Positions 8,035-17,263 of a DNA stretch of 64,000 bases are shown piece after piece. This DNA comes from Ilumatobacter fluminis (GTDB lineage: Bacteria; Actinomycetota; Acidimicrobiia; Acidimicrobiales; Ilumatobacteraceae), in assembly GCF_004364865.1 (NCBI RefSeq), contig NZ_SOAU01000001.1, forward strand, positions 4,000,001 through 4,064,000, in the 5' to 3' direction. The translations under genes were made by a program, and so were the position numbers. Below the pieces are notes generated by a model that saw nothing but the letters and a program-made list of their open reading frames with translations, did no database searches and was not told where the DNA came from. Each line of letters opens with the position of its first letter. Position 1 is the stretch's first letter.

Positions 8035-10365
8035 ATGTCCGAAACGTCGACGACCACCCGTCTCCCCGTCGCCATCCTCCCCACCGTCGTGCTCCCGGGC
8101 GCGACCCTCACCCTCCAGCTGTCCGACCCCCGACTCCGGCAGGCCGTCGAGGCCGCTCGCACCGACACCAACGGCCGGATCGCGTTCGTCACCGACCCGG
8201 CCGACACCCTCGGTGTCGTCGCCACCGTGCCCGACGTCGGCAAGCTCCCCGGCGGCGAACCGGTCGCCATCGTCCAGATCGACACCCGCGCCTATGTGGG
8301 CCTCGCCCGCACCGACGAGGCGGGCGGCGACGCCCGCCTCACCGCTGCCGTCGACCCGATCATCGACCCGACCCCCACCGAGCGCGTGACCGCCGCCGCC
8401 CGCGAACTGCGCGCCGTGCTCGAACTGATCGCACCGCTGCGCCGCTCGCGCCGCCTCCCCGAGATCCTCGGCAGCACCCGCGCCCCCGGGGCCCTCGCCG
8501 ATGCCGTCGCCACCTGGGCCGAGTTCGCCGACGACGACCGTCGCCGAGTGCTGCACGCCGTCGACCTGGCCGACCGTGTCGACGCGATCAGCTCGTGGGC
8601 TCGCAACCATCTCGCGGAGTTGCAGGTCGCCGAGACGATCCGCAACGACGTCAGCGAGGGCATGGACAAGCAGCAGCGCGAGTATCTGCTCCGCCAACAG
8701 CTCAACGCGATCCGCAAGGAACTCGGCGAGGGCGACGACGACGTCGTCGGCGACTTCCGTGATCGCCTCGAACAGCTCGACGCACCCGTCGCCACGAAGA
8801 ACACGATCGCCAAGGAGCTCGACCGGTTCGAGCGGATGAGCTCACAGTCGCCCGAGCACTCCTGGATCCGCACCTGGCTCGACCGGGTGTTCGACATGCC
8901 GTGGGGCGAGCGCAGCGACGACTCACTCGAACTCGACACCGCACGCGCCCAGCTCGACGCCGACCACTACGGCCTCGACGAGGTGAAAGACCGCATCGTC
9001 GAGTTCCTCGCCACCCGCAAGCTCCGCCGCGACCGCGGCATCGACGAGCGAGACGGCGAGCGCGCCACGCGAGGTTCGGGCGCCATCATCACCCTCGTCG
9101 GACCGCCAGGGGTCGGCAAGACCAGTCTCGGCGAGTCGGTCGCCCGGGCGATGGGACGCGAGTTCGTCCGCGTCGCGCTCGGCGGCATCCGCGACGAGGC
9201 CGAGATCCGCGGTCACCGCCGTACCTACGTGGGGTCGCAGCCCGGCCGGATCGTCCGTGCCCTGCAGGAGGCCGGCACCATGAACCCGGTGATCCTGCTC
9301 GACGAGGTCGACAAACTCACCGCAGGCGGCTGGTCGGGCGACCCGACCGCCGCCCTGCTCGAAGTGCTCGACCCCGCCCAGAACCACACCTTCCGCGACC
9401 ACTACCTCGAGGTCGACCTCGACCTGTCGGAGGTCGTGTTCATCGCGACCGCCAACGTCGCCGACACGATCCCTGCGCCGCTGCTCGACCGGATGGATCT
9501 GGTGCGTCTCGACGGGTACACCGAGGACGAGAAGCGCTTCATCGCCAACCGTTACCTCCTCCCCCGCCAGGTCGAGCAGGCAGGGTTGCGCAGCGACGAG
9601 ATCGACGTCGGCGACGACGTGATCTCGGCCGTGATCCGTGGCTACACCCGCGAGGCGGGCGTGCGGACGCTCGAACGTGAGCTCGGTCGGCTCGTCCGCA
9701 AGGTGACCTCGAAGGTCGCGACGGGCACCGAGACCCCGGTGATCATCGACCCCGACGAGGTGTCGGCGTGGCTCGGCCGTCCGAAGGTGACCGACGACGT
9801 GCCCGAGCGCACGAACGTGCCGGGCGTCGCCACCGGGCTCGCCGTCACCGGCGTGGGTGGCGACGTGCTCTTCATCGAGACGACGGCCTTCCCGACCGGC
9901 CCCGATGCCGAGCCGGGCCTCACCCTCACCGGGCAGCTCGGCGACGTGATGAAGGAGTCGGCGCAGATCGCCCTCAACTATGTGCGGTCACACGCCGACG
10001 AGTTGGGTCTCGACGACGAGGCACTCCGACGCCGCTTCCACGTGCACGTGCCGGCGGGGGCGGTGCCGAAGGACGGGCCCTCGGCCGGCATCACGATGAC
10101 GACGGCACTCGTGTCGCTCATGACGGGCCGCCACGTCAAGCCGACGGTCGGCATGACGGGTGAGATCACCTTGCAGGGCCAGGTGCTGCCGATCGGCGGC
10201 GTCAAGCAGAAGGTGCTGGCCGCCCATCGGATGGGCCTGACCGAGGTCGTGCTGCCGAAGCGCAACGGCCCCGATCTCGACGACGTCCCCGAACGGGTGC
10301 GTGACGAGATGACGTTCCACCTCGCCGACACCTACGACGACGTGGCCAAGGTCGCCTTCGCCTGA
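8035..10365 (+). CDS. lon: ATP-dependent protease Lon
   Basis: A 776-residue Lon protease that degrades misfolded and regulatory proteins. The N-terminal substrate-binding domain begins LPVAILPTVVLPGATLTL. The AAA+ module carries Walker A GPPGVGKTS at about 357 and Walker B ILLDEVDKL. The protease domain has the catalytic dyad Ser683 (DGPSAGITM) and Lys726 (GGVKQKVL), 43 residues apart as in the E. coli enzyme. Length is normal for bacterial LonA. TACCGT at 8023-8028, 6 nt before the ATG, suggests a leaderless mRNA. No clear HspR (HAIR) box was seen in the 120-bp divergent promoter region. Repeat copy C begins just after the stop. Confidence 0.96.
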   Translation: MSETSTTTRLPVAILPTVVLPGATLTLQLSDPRLRQAVEAARTDTNGRIAFVTDPADTLGVVATVPDVGKLPGGEPVAIVQIDTRAYVGLARTDEAGGDARLTAAVDPIIDPTPTERVTAAARELRAVLELIAPLRRSRRLPEILGSTRAPGALADAVATWAEFADDDRRRVLHAVDLADRVDAISSWARNHLAELQVAETIRNDVSEGMDKQQREYLLRQQLNAIRKELGEGDDDVVGDFRDRLEQLDAPVATKNTIAKELDRFERMSSQSPEHSWIRTWLDRVFDMPWGERSDDSLELDTARAQLDADHYGLDEVKDRIVEFLATRKLRRDRGIDERDGERATRGSGAIITLVGPPGVGKTSLGESVARAMGREFVRVALGGIRDEAEIRGHRRTYVGSQPGRIVRALQEAGTMNPVILLDEVDKLTAGGWSGDPTAALLEVLDPAQNHTFRDHYLEVDLDLSEVVFIATANVADTIPAPLLDRMDLVRLDGYTEDEKRFIANRYLLPRQVEQAGLRSDEIDVGDDVISAVIRGYTREAGVRTLERELGRLVRKVTSKVATGTETPVIIDPDEVSAWLGRPKVTDDVPERTNVPGVATGLAVTGVGGDVLFIETTAFPTGPDAEPGLTLTGQLGDVMKESAQIALNYVRSHADELGLDDEALRRRFHVHVPAGAVPKDGPSAGITMTTALVSLMTGRHVKPTVGMTGEITLQGQVLPIGGVKQKVLAAHRMGLTEVVLPKRNGPDLDDVPERVRDEMTFHLADTYDDVAKVAFA

Positions 10366-10376
10366 CGCCGGGTCTC

Positions 10377-10556
10377 CGGGTCGGGTGTCAAAGGTGACGG
10401 CGAGGAACGAGCCGTTACCGGCGATCACCTGACCCGGGACGGGTGCGCGAACCGGAGGGAACGAGCCGCCGGGTCAGACCACAGAACCCCGGAGTCAGGT
10501 GACCGCCGGTCACGGATTCGGCTGCGCCTCACCCGTCACCTCTGGCACCTGACCCG
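10377..10556. repeat. Intergenic inverted-repeat element, copy C (inverted orientation)
   Basis: A 180-bp copy of the intergenic element in the opposite orientation to A, B and D: its reverse complement aligns with them from end to end. The end at 10534-10556 keeps the standard 23-bp repeat, and the end at 10377-10399 has three differences from it. It fills the gap between the convergent lon and acyl-CoA ligase genes, where it could also act as a transcription terminator by forming a long hairpin. Confidence 0.83.
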
Positions 10557-10566
10557 CGAGGGCCGG

Positions 10567-12180
10567 TCAGACGGGGTCGTGGGTGCCGGCTCGGTAGTCG
10601 TCGCGGAGTTTGAACTTCTGGATCTTGCCGGATCCGGTGAGCGGGAACTCGGTGACCTCGAACCACTGCGCCGGGGTCTTGTGCGGTGCCAGGTGCTCGC
10701 GCATGTAGGCGAACAGCGCCGACTTGTCGACGGTCTTGCCCGGCGCCGGTCGGATGAACGCGCCGACGGTCTCGCCCCACTTCTCGTCGGGCAGGCCCAC
10801 CACGGCGACCTCGCCGACGTCGGGGTGGGCGAAGAGCAACTCCTCCAGCTCTCGTGGGTAGATGTTCTCGCCGCCGCGGATGATCATGTCCTTCAGGCGA
10901 CCCTCGACCGTGCAGTAGCCGCGCTCGTCCATCGCACACAGGTCGCCGGTGTGGAGCCAACCCTCCTCGTCGATGGCTTCGGCCGTGGCGTCGGGACGTT
11001 CGAAGTAGCCGTGCATCACGTGGTACCCACGGGTGCAGTACTCGCCGATCGTGCCGATCGGCACCGTCTCTCCCGACTCCGGGTCGATGATCTTGACCTC
11101 GACGTTCGGCATCGGGTTGCCGATGGTGTTCGCCTTGTCGTCGATGCTGTCGCTCGGATTCGTCATCGAGGCGACCGGCGAGCATTCGGTCTGGCCGAAC
11201 ACGATCGTGAACGGCGCACCCAGGCTCTCCTCGAGCCGACGCACCAGCGGTGCGGGCACCGTCGATCCGCCGGAGCAGATCGCCTCGACCTTCGACAGAT
11301 CGCTCGACTCGAACGACGGATGCTCGATCATGGCGATCAACATGGTCGGCACGCCCATCATCGCCGTGCCGCCGTACTGATCGAGCAGTTCGAGCACGAG
11401 CCCGGGTTCGAACGCCTCGACGAGCACGTGGGTCGACCCCTTCGACACCGCGCCGAGCACACCGAGCACACACCCGCCGGTGTGGAAGCACGGCATCGGG
11501 TTGACGTACACCGAGTCGCCGTAGGTGACACCCATGCGCGACGACGTGTGAGCAGCGTTGTTGACGAGACCTCGGTGATGCAGCAGCGCCCCTTTCGGGA
11601 AACCGGTGGTGCCCGACGTGTACTGGATCATCACCGGGTCGGTCGGGGCGACGTCGGGCAGGGCCACATCGGCGTCGCCGGTGGCGATGAAGTCGTCCCA
11701 GTCGCTGAGCGGGATGATCTCGCGCAACTCGGGGCAGTTGGCCTGCACCGACTCGACGGTGGCGCGCATCGGGTTCCCGCGAAACTCGTCGAGCACGAAC
11801 ACCCCCGACGCACGCGACTGGGTGAGGACGAACTCGACCTCGCTCGCCCGGAACGCCGGGTTGACGGTGACGAGCACGAGCCCGGCCATCGCAGCACCGA
11901 ACTCGAGCATCAGCCACTCGGGCACGTTCGGCGCCCAGACCGCGACCCGTTCGCCGGGCTCGAACCGCTGTGCCAGTGCTCGGGCGGTCCGTTCGGCGTC
12001 GGTCACCAGCTCGGCATAGGTCCAGCTCCGGCGACGGTCGGGCTCGGGCGTGCCGGCGACCAGGGCGGTGCGGTCGGGTAGGTCGGCGGCGGTCTCGCGC
12101 AGCAACGCGCCGATCGTGATGTCGCGCACTGCCGGCTCGGTCGGTCCGTGCGCGTGCGAGACGGTCAATGGTTCGGTCAT
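10567..12180 (-). CDS. Acyl-CoA ligase (AMP-binding), copy 2
   Basis: A 537-residue adenylate-forming enzyme with MIQYTSGTTGFPKGALLHH as phosphate-binding loop, FGQTECSPVASM as the A5 region, GWLHTGDLCAMDERGY at the hinge and LTGSGKIQKFKLRDDY at the C-terminal lysine. It resembles medium/long-chain fatty-acyl-CoA synthetases of the FadD/AtoE-neighbour type, but the substrate is not determined. The ATG at 12180 is selected because AAGGGGGA precedes it by 6 nt; an in-frame upstream start at 12222 would lose this ribosome-binding site. It is a rare case here of a clear Shine-Dalgarno. It lies convergent to lon, separated by repeat copy C. Confidence 0.9.
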   Translation of the reverse strand: MTEPLTVSHAHGPTEPAVRDITIGALLRETAADLPDRTALVAGTPEPDRRRSWTYAELVTDAERTARALAQRFEPGERVAVWAPNVPEWLMLEFGAAMAGLVLVTVNPAFRASEVEFVLTQSRASGVFVLDEFRGNPMRATVESVQANCPELREIIPLSDWDDFIATGDADVALPDVAPTDPVMIQYTSGTTGFPKGALLHHRGLVNNAAHTSSRMGVTYGDSVYVNPMPCFHTGGCVLGVLGAVSKGSTHVLVEAFEPGLVLELLDQYGGTAMMGVPTMLIAMIEHPSFESSDLSKVEAICSGGSTVPAPLVRRLEESLGAPFTIVFGQTECSPVASMTNPSDSIDDKANTIGNPMPNVEVKIIDPESGETVPIGTIGEYCTRGYHVMHGYFERPDATAEAIDEEGWLHTGDLCAMDERGYCTVEGRLKDMIIRGGENIYPRELEELLFAHPDVGEVAVVGLPDEKWGETVGAFIRPAPGKTVDKSALFAYMREHLAPHKTPAQWFEVTEFPLTGSGKIQKFKLRDDYRAGTHDPV

Positions 12181-12252
12181 CGGGTCCCCCTTCGTCCCTC
12201 GGATGAAGGGGCAGTCTCGCATGCGACCCGTGGGCGCAGCCGAGCGGAGCGG

Positions 12253-12609
12253 TCAGAGTTCGAGGTTGGCGAGCAGTTGATCGACCATGGCGGCCGACAC
12301 CGGTTTGGTGAGGAACGCGTCGACCTCGTCGGCCTCGGGCGAAAGCGCGAACTCGTCTCCTGTCGCGTAGCCGGTGAGCAGCACGAAGGGCACGGTGAGG
12401 CCCTCCCCGAGGTGGCGGCGGAGCTCGATGCCCGACATCGTCGGCATCTCCTGGTCGCTGATGATCAGATCGACATCACCGGGTCGGTACGTGTCGGCCG
12501 CCGTGGTTCCGTCGTCGGCCTCGACGACCTCGTGGCCGTGAGCGGCGAGCAGGTGGCGCAGCAAGACGCGCGACACCATGTCGTCGTCGACGATCAGGAT
12601 GCGCGCCAT
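12253..12609 (-). CDS. Stand-alone CheY-like response regulator receiver
   Basis: A 118-residue receiver domain with no output domain. The acidic pocket is ILIVDDD near the N-terminus, the phospho-acceptor is Asp52 (LIISDQEMP), the Thr switch is LLTGYA and the conserved Lys is in FLTKPVS. It is the last gene of the minus-strand operon that starts at 18471, 3 nt after the STAS gene. It probably reports a histidine-kinase signal to the phosphatase or to another partner of the module; no cognate kinase is encoded here. Confidence 0.88.
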   Translation of the reverse strand: MARILIVDDDMVSRVLLRHLLAAHGHEVVEADDGTTAADTYRPGDVDLIISDQEMPTMSGIELRRHLGEGLTVPFVLLTGYATGDEFALSPEADEVDAFLTKPVSAAMVDQLLANLEL

Positions 12610-12612
12610 GGT

Positions 12613-12930
12613 TCAGGACGCTTCGTGGATGCGGAACACGGCGTCGAACTTCGTCAGCTCGAACACGCGGAACGCGTCGTCGGAGCGGGGACGCACGAGT
12701 TCGACATCGCCGCCTTCGGTCCGAGCCGCCTTCATCGCGTGGACGAGGGCAGCGAGGCCGGCCGAATCGACGAAGTCGACGGCGGCGAGGTCGATCAGGA
12801 TCTGATGGACGCCGCCGGCGAAGACACCGTCGAGCGCGTCGCGCAACGACGGTGCGCTGAGGGCGTCGAGTCGGCCCTCGAGGGCGAGGGTGGTCGATCG
12901 GGTGACCTGGTCGGTGGTGGTGATCTTCAT
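12613..12930 (-). CDS. STAS-domain anti-sigma-factor antagonist, copy 1
   Basis: A 105-residue single STAS domain. The segment VDFVDSAGLAAL places the phosphorylatable serine at Ser56, as in SpoIIAA/RsbV. In the family, the unphosphorylated form binds and titrates an RsbW-like kinase and the phosphorylated form lets it go. The ATG at 12930 overlaps the stop of the HATPase gene by 4 nt, so the two partners are translationally coupled. GGCCTCCTGGC-side purines on the coding strand (GGAGG) precede the start. A longer frame upstream is only an overlap with the kinase gene. Confidence 0.9.
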   Translation of the reverse strand: MKITTTDQVTRSTTLALEGRLDALSAPSLRDALDGVFAGGVHQILIDLAAVDFVDSAGLAALVHAMKAARTEGGDVELVRPRSDDAFRVFELTKFDAVFRIHEAS

Positions 12931-13349
12931 GGTTGGCCTCCTGGCAGGGGGAACTCGAGCGTGGTCGTGTTGACGCCGTCGACACGTTCGTGATCGAAGC
13001 GGCGGGTGAGCTGGCGCACGATCATGAGCCCGTAGCCGTGCACTTGGGGTTCGTCGGCGGCCGGAGCGGCCTGCTCGTCGGGACGGTACTCCTTGGCGCG
13101 GTCGGTGATCACGACCTGCACCGCCCCGTCGACGGTCGTGCCGGCGAGCGTGATGTGATCGTCGGGTCCGGCTTCGCCGTCGTAGCCGTGGGTCACGATG
13201 TTGACGGCGAGTTCTTGCACGGCCAGTTCGCACTTCATCGCGAACGACTCGAGCGCGTCCGCAGCGACGGCGTCACCGGCGACCTCACGGAGCCATGGTC
13301 CGATGTCTCGGATGCTCAGCAGGTCGGCGTGGACCGTCAGTTCGTGCAC
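12927..13349 (-). CDS. RsbW/SpoIIAB-like serine kinase (HATPase, anti-sigma type)
   Basis: A 140-residue GHKL ATPase of the anti-sigma kinase type. The N box reads CELAVQELAVNIVTHGY and the G2 box is HGYGLMIVRQL. The usual DxGxxF G1 motif appears as TDRAKEYRP, so the glycine is replaced; this could weaken ATP binding or be tolerated. The GTG at 13349 overlaps the phosphatase stop by 13 nt and has GGGAGAAA 7 nt upstream. Its partners (two STAS proteins and a PP2C phosphatase) are in the same operon, but no sigma factor is, so its final target is unknown. Confidence 0.87.
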   Translation of the reverse strand: MHELTVHADLLSIRDIGPWLREVAGDAVAADALESFAMKCELAVQELAVNIVTHGYDGEAGPDDHITLAGTTVDGAVQVVITDRAKEYRPDEQAAPAADEPQVHGYGLMIVRQLTRRFDHERVDGVNTTTLEFPLPGGQP

Positions 13350-14809
13350 GACGATTTCTCCCGGCGGATGACGACGGCGGTGCGGTCGTCGCTGGCGGCG
13401 GTGTCCCCGGCGTGGCGTTCGACGGCGGCGAACAACGAGTCGACGACGACACAGGCAGGATCGCCGGCGAGGCCGGCGATGTGATCGGCGATCCATTCGT
13501 CGCCGAGCTGCGCCCGTTCGGCATTCTCCTGCTCGACGAGTCCGTCGGTCCCCATGACGACGACGTCACCGGGGACGAAGGGCAGCTCGACGGTGTCGGC
13601 GATCATGTCCTCCATCACGCCGAGCGGCGGAGCGGTCGGCGGGAGGTTGGCGAACCCGTCGGCGTTGCCGACCAGGACGGGTGAATGCCCGGCGTTCGCC
13701 AACCGGATCGTGTCGCCGTCGCGCCGGTAGACCCCGATCACCATCGTGATGAACACACCGGCTTCGCTCAGGTAGTCGGTGAGGTGGCGCGCCAGTTGGC
13801 GGAACAGTTCGTGCGGATCGGGGATGTTCGATTCGAGCGCGAGCCGTGTGGTGGTGCGCACGACCATCGTCATGACGAGTGCCGCTCCGAGCCCCTTGCC
13901 CGACACGTCGCCCACGGCGACCACGACGTGATCACCGGTCGGGATCCACAGGTAGAAGTCGCCACCGGCGAGACGCGCCGGGTCGCATCGTCCTGCGACG
14001 TCGAGCCCGTCGATGTCGGGGCTCTCACGCGGCAGCAGCATCTGGGCGAGCTTCGCCGCCGTCTCGGCATCACGCTCGATGAGGGCGCCACGAACGGCGT
14101 CGCTCTTCATCCGCTCGAGTGCGATGAGCCCGCCGGCGAAGAACGAGATCGCGTCGATCAACTTCAGGTCGGCGGTGGTGAACCGTCGATCGGGCCCGGA
14201 CGCGAGCAGCAACGTGCCGTCGGCACGGTCGGGGAACGGGCGGATGGCGACGTCGCCGACGCCGTCGACCCGTCGCATGGCGGTCCGGGTCGAGTCGCCG
14301 CTCCAGGGCAGCATGCGTGCCGCGACTGCGTCGTCTCCGACGTAGGCCGTCTCCTCGCCACCGACGAGCGCCGCGCACGAGGCACCCGTGAGGCGTAGCG
14401 CGTCGGCGACGGCGATCCGGCGCCGTTCGGCACCGGTGGCACGCGACAGCGAGCTGCGGGCGAGGTCGTAGATGGCGAGCAGCTGGTCGCCGCTCTCGAG
14501 GAGTGCACCGGCGACCTGGCCGACTTCTTCGTTCCGCGCGGCCAGCTCGCCGAGCAGATCGGCCTCGGCCTCCACTCGCTCGGTGTTGCGTCGATCGGTG
14601 CCGACCTCCCAGTGCCAATCGTGCAGCAGACCGCCGAACGGGGCCGACACGAGACGGTCCTCGTCGCAACGGCCGTCGATCACGACCACCTCGTCGCCGT
14701 AGCGGAGGCGACAGCCGTCGGCACCGTCGTTGATCCAGGTTCGGGCGAGACGCCGGAGGTGCCCCTCGACGGGGTGCAGCAGACTGGGGAGCCGCTCGAG
14801 CGTCATCAT
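13337..14809 (-). CDS. SpoIIE/RsbU-like PP2C phosphatase with GAF-like sensor region
   Basis: A 490-residue protein. Roughly residues 110-250 look like a GAF sensor domain, and residues from about 270 form a PP2C/SpoIIE phosphatase. Metal-binding acidic residues are seen in AGGDFYLW, VAVGDVSGKGLGAAL, VVMGTDGLVEQENAER and the terminal DDRTAVVIRR. The enzyme should dephosphorylate a phospho-STAS protein and so free it to capture the RsbW-like kinase. No membrane segment is evident, so it senses a cytoplasmic signal. It overlaps the STAS gene upstream by 4 nt and the kinase gene downstream by 13 nt. Confidence 0.9.
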   Translation of the reverse strand: MMTLERLPSLLHPVEGHLRRLARTWINDGADGCRLRYGDEVVVIDGRCDEDRLVSAPFGGLLHDWHWEVGTDRRNTERVEAEADLLGELAARNEEVGQVAGALLESGDQLLAIYDLARSSLSRATGAERRRIAVADALRLTGASCAALVGGEETAYVGDDAVAARMLPWSGDSTRTAMRRVDGVGDVAIRPFPDRADGTLLLASGPDRRFTTADLKLIDAISFFAGGLIALERMKSDAVRGALIERDAETAAKLAQMLLPRESPDIDGLDVAGRCDPARLAGGDFYLWIPTGDHVVVAVGDVSGKGLGAALVMTMVVRTTTRLALESNIPDPHELFRQLARHLTDYLSEAGVFITMVIGVYRRDGDTIRLANAGHSPVLVGNADGFANLPPTAPPLGVMEDMIADTVELPFVPGDVVVMGTDGLVEQENAERAQLGDEWIADHIAGLAGDPACVVVDSLFAAVERHAGDTAASDDRTAVVIRREKSSCTN

Positions 14810-15108
14810 GTGATCGTGAAGGCGAGGTCGAGCCCGGTGAGCTCGAGGATGATCTGCACGGGGTCGCTCGGGTTGCGGAGCACCAGCTCGCCGCCACGTT
14901 CGCGGACGTGCTTCATCGATCGCACGAGTTCGGCGAGCGCCGACGAGTCGATGAAGTTGACCGCTTCCAGGTCGACGACGATCGAGGCGCTGTCGACGTC
15001 GACGACCGGGTCGGCCGCAGCGCGGTAGGCCTCGACCTCGTGGGCGTCGAAGCGGCCCGACAGGCTCAGGACGGTTTCGGTGTCGGCGAGCGCGACGGAG
15101 ACGTTCAT
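14806..15108 (-). CDS. STAS-domain anti-sigma-factor antagonist, copy 2
   Basis: A 100-residue STAS protein with the phosphorylation motif VNFIDSSALAEL (Ser55, with a second serine next to it). It is distinct in sequence from the copy at 12613, so the module has two antagonists which may answer to different signals or act on different targets. The ATG at 15108 overlaps the glycosyltransferase stop by 4 nt, tying the regulatory part of the operon directly to the polysaccharide part. The upstream extension of the frame is an overlap with that glycosyltransferase. Confidence 0.9.
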   Translation of the reverse strand: MNVSVALADTETVLSLSGRFDAHEVEAYRAAADPVVDVDSASIVVDLEAVNFIDSSALAELVRSMKHVRERGGELVLRNPSDPVQIILELTGLDLAFTIT

Positions 15109-15956
15109 GCGGGGTCCTTCTCGGCTTCGGGTGCCGCGCTGCGCGGCGTGGAGTACTTGCCTTGGATCGACCAGGTGCGGATGCGCACGAGGTCCTTGAG
15201 GAACTGGATGGCGACCTTGCCGGGGTCGACGGTCGATCCCGGAGCGTCGTACCAGGCGACCGGCACCTCGGAGATCTTCATGCCGCGCTTGCGGGCCAGG
15301 AACAGGATCTCGAGATCGAACGAGAACCCGTCGATGCGCTGGACGCCGAACAGTTCGTCGGCGGCGTCTCTCGTGAACAGCTTGAAGCCGCACTGGGTGT
15401 CGCTGATCGGGATCCGGAATCCGACACGGACGATGCCGTTCAGGCCTGCGCTCATCACCTTGCGGAGCAACGACTTGTTGGCGACGTCGGCGCCGTCGGC
15501 GGCACGCGACCCGACGACGACGTCGGCACCGCCCTCGGTGATCTCGGCGAGCAGCTGCGAGAACTGTTCGATCGGCGTCGACTGGTCGGCGTCGGCGAAG
15601 AGGACGTAGTCGCCCTTCGCAGCGAGCATGCCGCGTCGGACGGCCCCACCCTTGCCGGTGTTCTCGCTCTCGATCAGGCGGAGGTTCGGCAGCCCGAGCT
15701 CGCGGACGAGCTTGCGGGTGTCGTCGGACGAGCCGTCGTCGGAGACGATCAGTTCCCAGGGCCGGTCGAGCTTGCTGATCTCGACGGCGATCGCCCCGAT
15801 CGTGGGGAGGATGCGCCACTCCTCGTTGTAGGCGGGGATGACGATGCTGATCTCGGGCGGGCCGTCGATCGGCTGTTCGGCCCACCGTCGGTACAGGTCG
15901 AGTCCGGGGGTGCCCGCCTCGGTCGTGGGCAGTGCGTCGTCGGTGCTCGAGTTCAT
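15105..15956 (-). CDS. Family 2 glycosyltransferase, dolichyl/polyprenyl-phosphate glucose synthase type
   Basis: A 283-residue GT-A enzyme. It begins its catalytic domain with ISIVIPAYNEEWRILPT, has VSDDGSSDDT for nucleotide binding and the metal-binding FADADQSTP, then CGFKLFTRDA and EVPVAWYDAPGSTVD. This is the ALG5/DPM1-like pattern, expected to transfer a sugar from UDP- or GDP-sugar to a polyprenyl phosphate at the membrane. No C-terminal membrane helices are evident. It sits in the middle of a polysaccharide trio with 4-nt overlaps to the flippase and STAS genes. Confidence 0.88.
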   Translation of the reverse strand: MNSSTDDALPTTEAGTPGLDLYRRWAEQPIDGPPEISIVIPAYNEEWRILPTIGAIAVEISKLDRPWELIVSDDGSSDDTRKLVRELGLPNLRLIESENTGKGGAVRRGMLAAKGDYVLFADADQSTPIEQFSQLLAEITEGGADVVVGSRAADGADVANKSLLRKVMSAGLNGIVRVGFRIPISDTQCGFKLFTRDAADELFGVQRIDGFSFDLEILFLARKRGMKISEVPVAWYDAPGSTVDPGKVAIQFLKDLVRIRTWSIQGKYSTPRSAAPEAEKDPA

Positions 15957-17263
15957 GTCAGCGCCTCCTCGGTCTCAGGTGCTTTTCCCATCGTCGCATC
16001 TCCGGGGCGGGGCGTGTGCGAGCGGACTCGGGCGACGGTCGAGATCGCCACGGCGGCGAGCAGGGTGCCCATCGCGATGAGCTGGACGTCGACGACGGTG
16101 CGCATCGAGTCGTGGAAGAGGAGCAGCAGCGTGGTCTGGAAGACGGCGCCCATGAGGAGCAGGTTGCTCTCTCGATGATGGCCGGCCGACAGCTGGAAGG
16201 TGACGAGCAGGTTGGCGACGGCGAACATCGATGTGGCGATCGCGTAGCCGACGAGCAGCGAGTCGACGCCGGCGTACTCGTCGCCGAACACCCCGCTCAG
16301 GAAGATGTCGCCGAACAGCCAGGCGAGCAGCACCATGAAGCCGCACGCCGCGCTGACGACGGCGACGCCGCCGATCAGGAGTCCGGTCGACTCCTCGTCC
16401 GACTCACTCCGCTGGGCAACGGCCGGGAACAGCGTCGTGACGGCCGACCAGGAGAGGAAGAAGACAGCGCGTCCGATCAGTGCGATGGCGGCGTAGACGC
16501 CGGCGGTGTCACCGTCGAAGGTGCTCTTGACGATCATCACGTCGCCGTTGTTGATCACGATCTGGCCGAGCAGCAGGACGAGGACGGGCGTGACGTAGGT
16601 GCGCAGGTCGCCGAACTCGGCGACGGTGAGCTTCGGTTCTCCGTGGATCGGTTGCATCCACCGCACCAACGCCCAGGTGGCGATGAACGACAAGGTGAGA
16701 CCGAGCGTGGCGCCGTTGACTCCGAAGCCGAGGGCGACGAGAGCGAGCCCGGCGCTGACCCGGACGATCATCTCGACGACGAAGGTGGAGGCGAGTCGGG
16801 CGAAATCGAGTCGGCCCTGCATCACGCCCCGGCCGACGGCCTGCACGAGGTAGGCGGGCATGCCGACGGCGAGGATGACGAACGGCCAGGCCGATTCGGT
16901 GTTGAACACGTCGGCCCACCAGACGGCCGGGGCGGCGAGCACGACGGCGAGAGCGATGCCGGCCCAGGTGGCCCAGCGGGCCAGCCACGCCGCCATCGCG
17001 TCGGCTCGGTCGTCGGTGCCGCGGGCTTGGTGGATGCCGGCGTAGCGGGCGGCGACGAGCTGGAGGGCGATCGCGATCGCAGTGACCAGCAACATGAGGG
17101 TCACCATCAGGTTGGCGTCGGCGAACTCGGCCGGCTCGAGCCAGCGGCCGAGCAGCAGGTTGAGCAGGTAGTTGCCGCCGTTGGCAGCCATCATGCCGAT
17201 CGCGAGCAGGGTGCCGCCCTGGAGCAGGGCCTTGCCGCCGGTGCGCTCGGCGACGTCGTTCAT
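15953..17263 (-). CDS. Polysaccharide/lipid-linked sugar flippase (MOP superfamily)
   Basis: A 436-residue integral membrane protein with about twelve hydrophobic helices. Its opening GGTLLAIGMMAANGGNYLLN and following NLLLGRWLEPAEFADANLMV match Wzx/PST-type exporters, in which the LGRWLxPxEFG motif recurs. It would move lipid-linked glycan units across the cytoplasmic membrane. Overlaps of 4 nt with the GT4 gene upstream and the GT2 gene downstream show it is part of the same transcript. MurJ is less likely because the family motifs of MurJ are absent and length is shorter. Confidence 0.87.
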   Translation of the reverse strand: MNDVAERTGGKALLQGGTLLAIGMMAANGGNYLLNLLLGRWLEPAEFADANLMVTLMLLVTAIAIALQLVAARYAGIHQARGTDDRADAMAAWLARWATWAGIALAVVLAAPAVWWADVFNTESAWPFVILAVGMPAYLVQAVGRGVMQGRLDFARLASTFVVEMIVRVSAGLALVALGFGVNGATLGLTLSFIATWALVRWMQPIHGEPKLTVAEFGDLRTYVTPVLVLLLGQIVINNGDVMIVKSTFDGDTAGVYAAIALIGRAVFFLSWSAVTTLFPAVAQRSESDEESTGLLIGGVAVVSAACGFMVLLAWLFGDIFLSGVFGDEYAGVDSLLVGYAIATSMFAVANLLVTFQLSAGHHRESNLLLMGAVFQTTLLLLFHDSMRTVVDVQLIAMGTLLAAVAISTVARVRSHTPRPGDATMGKAPETEEALT

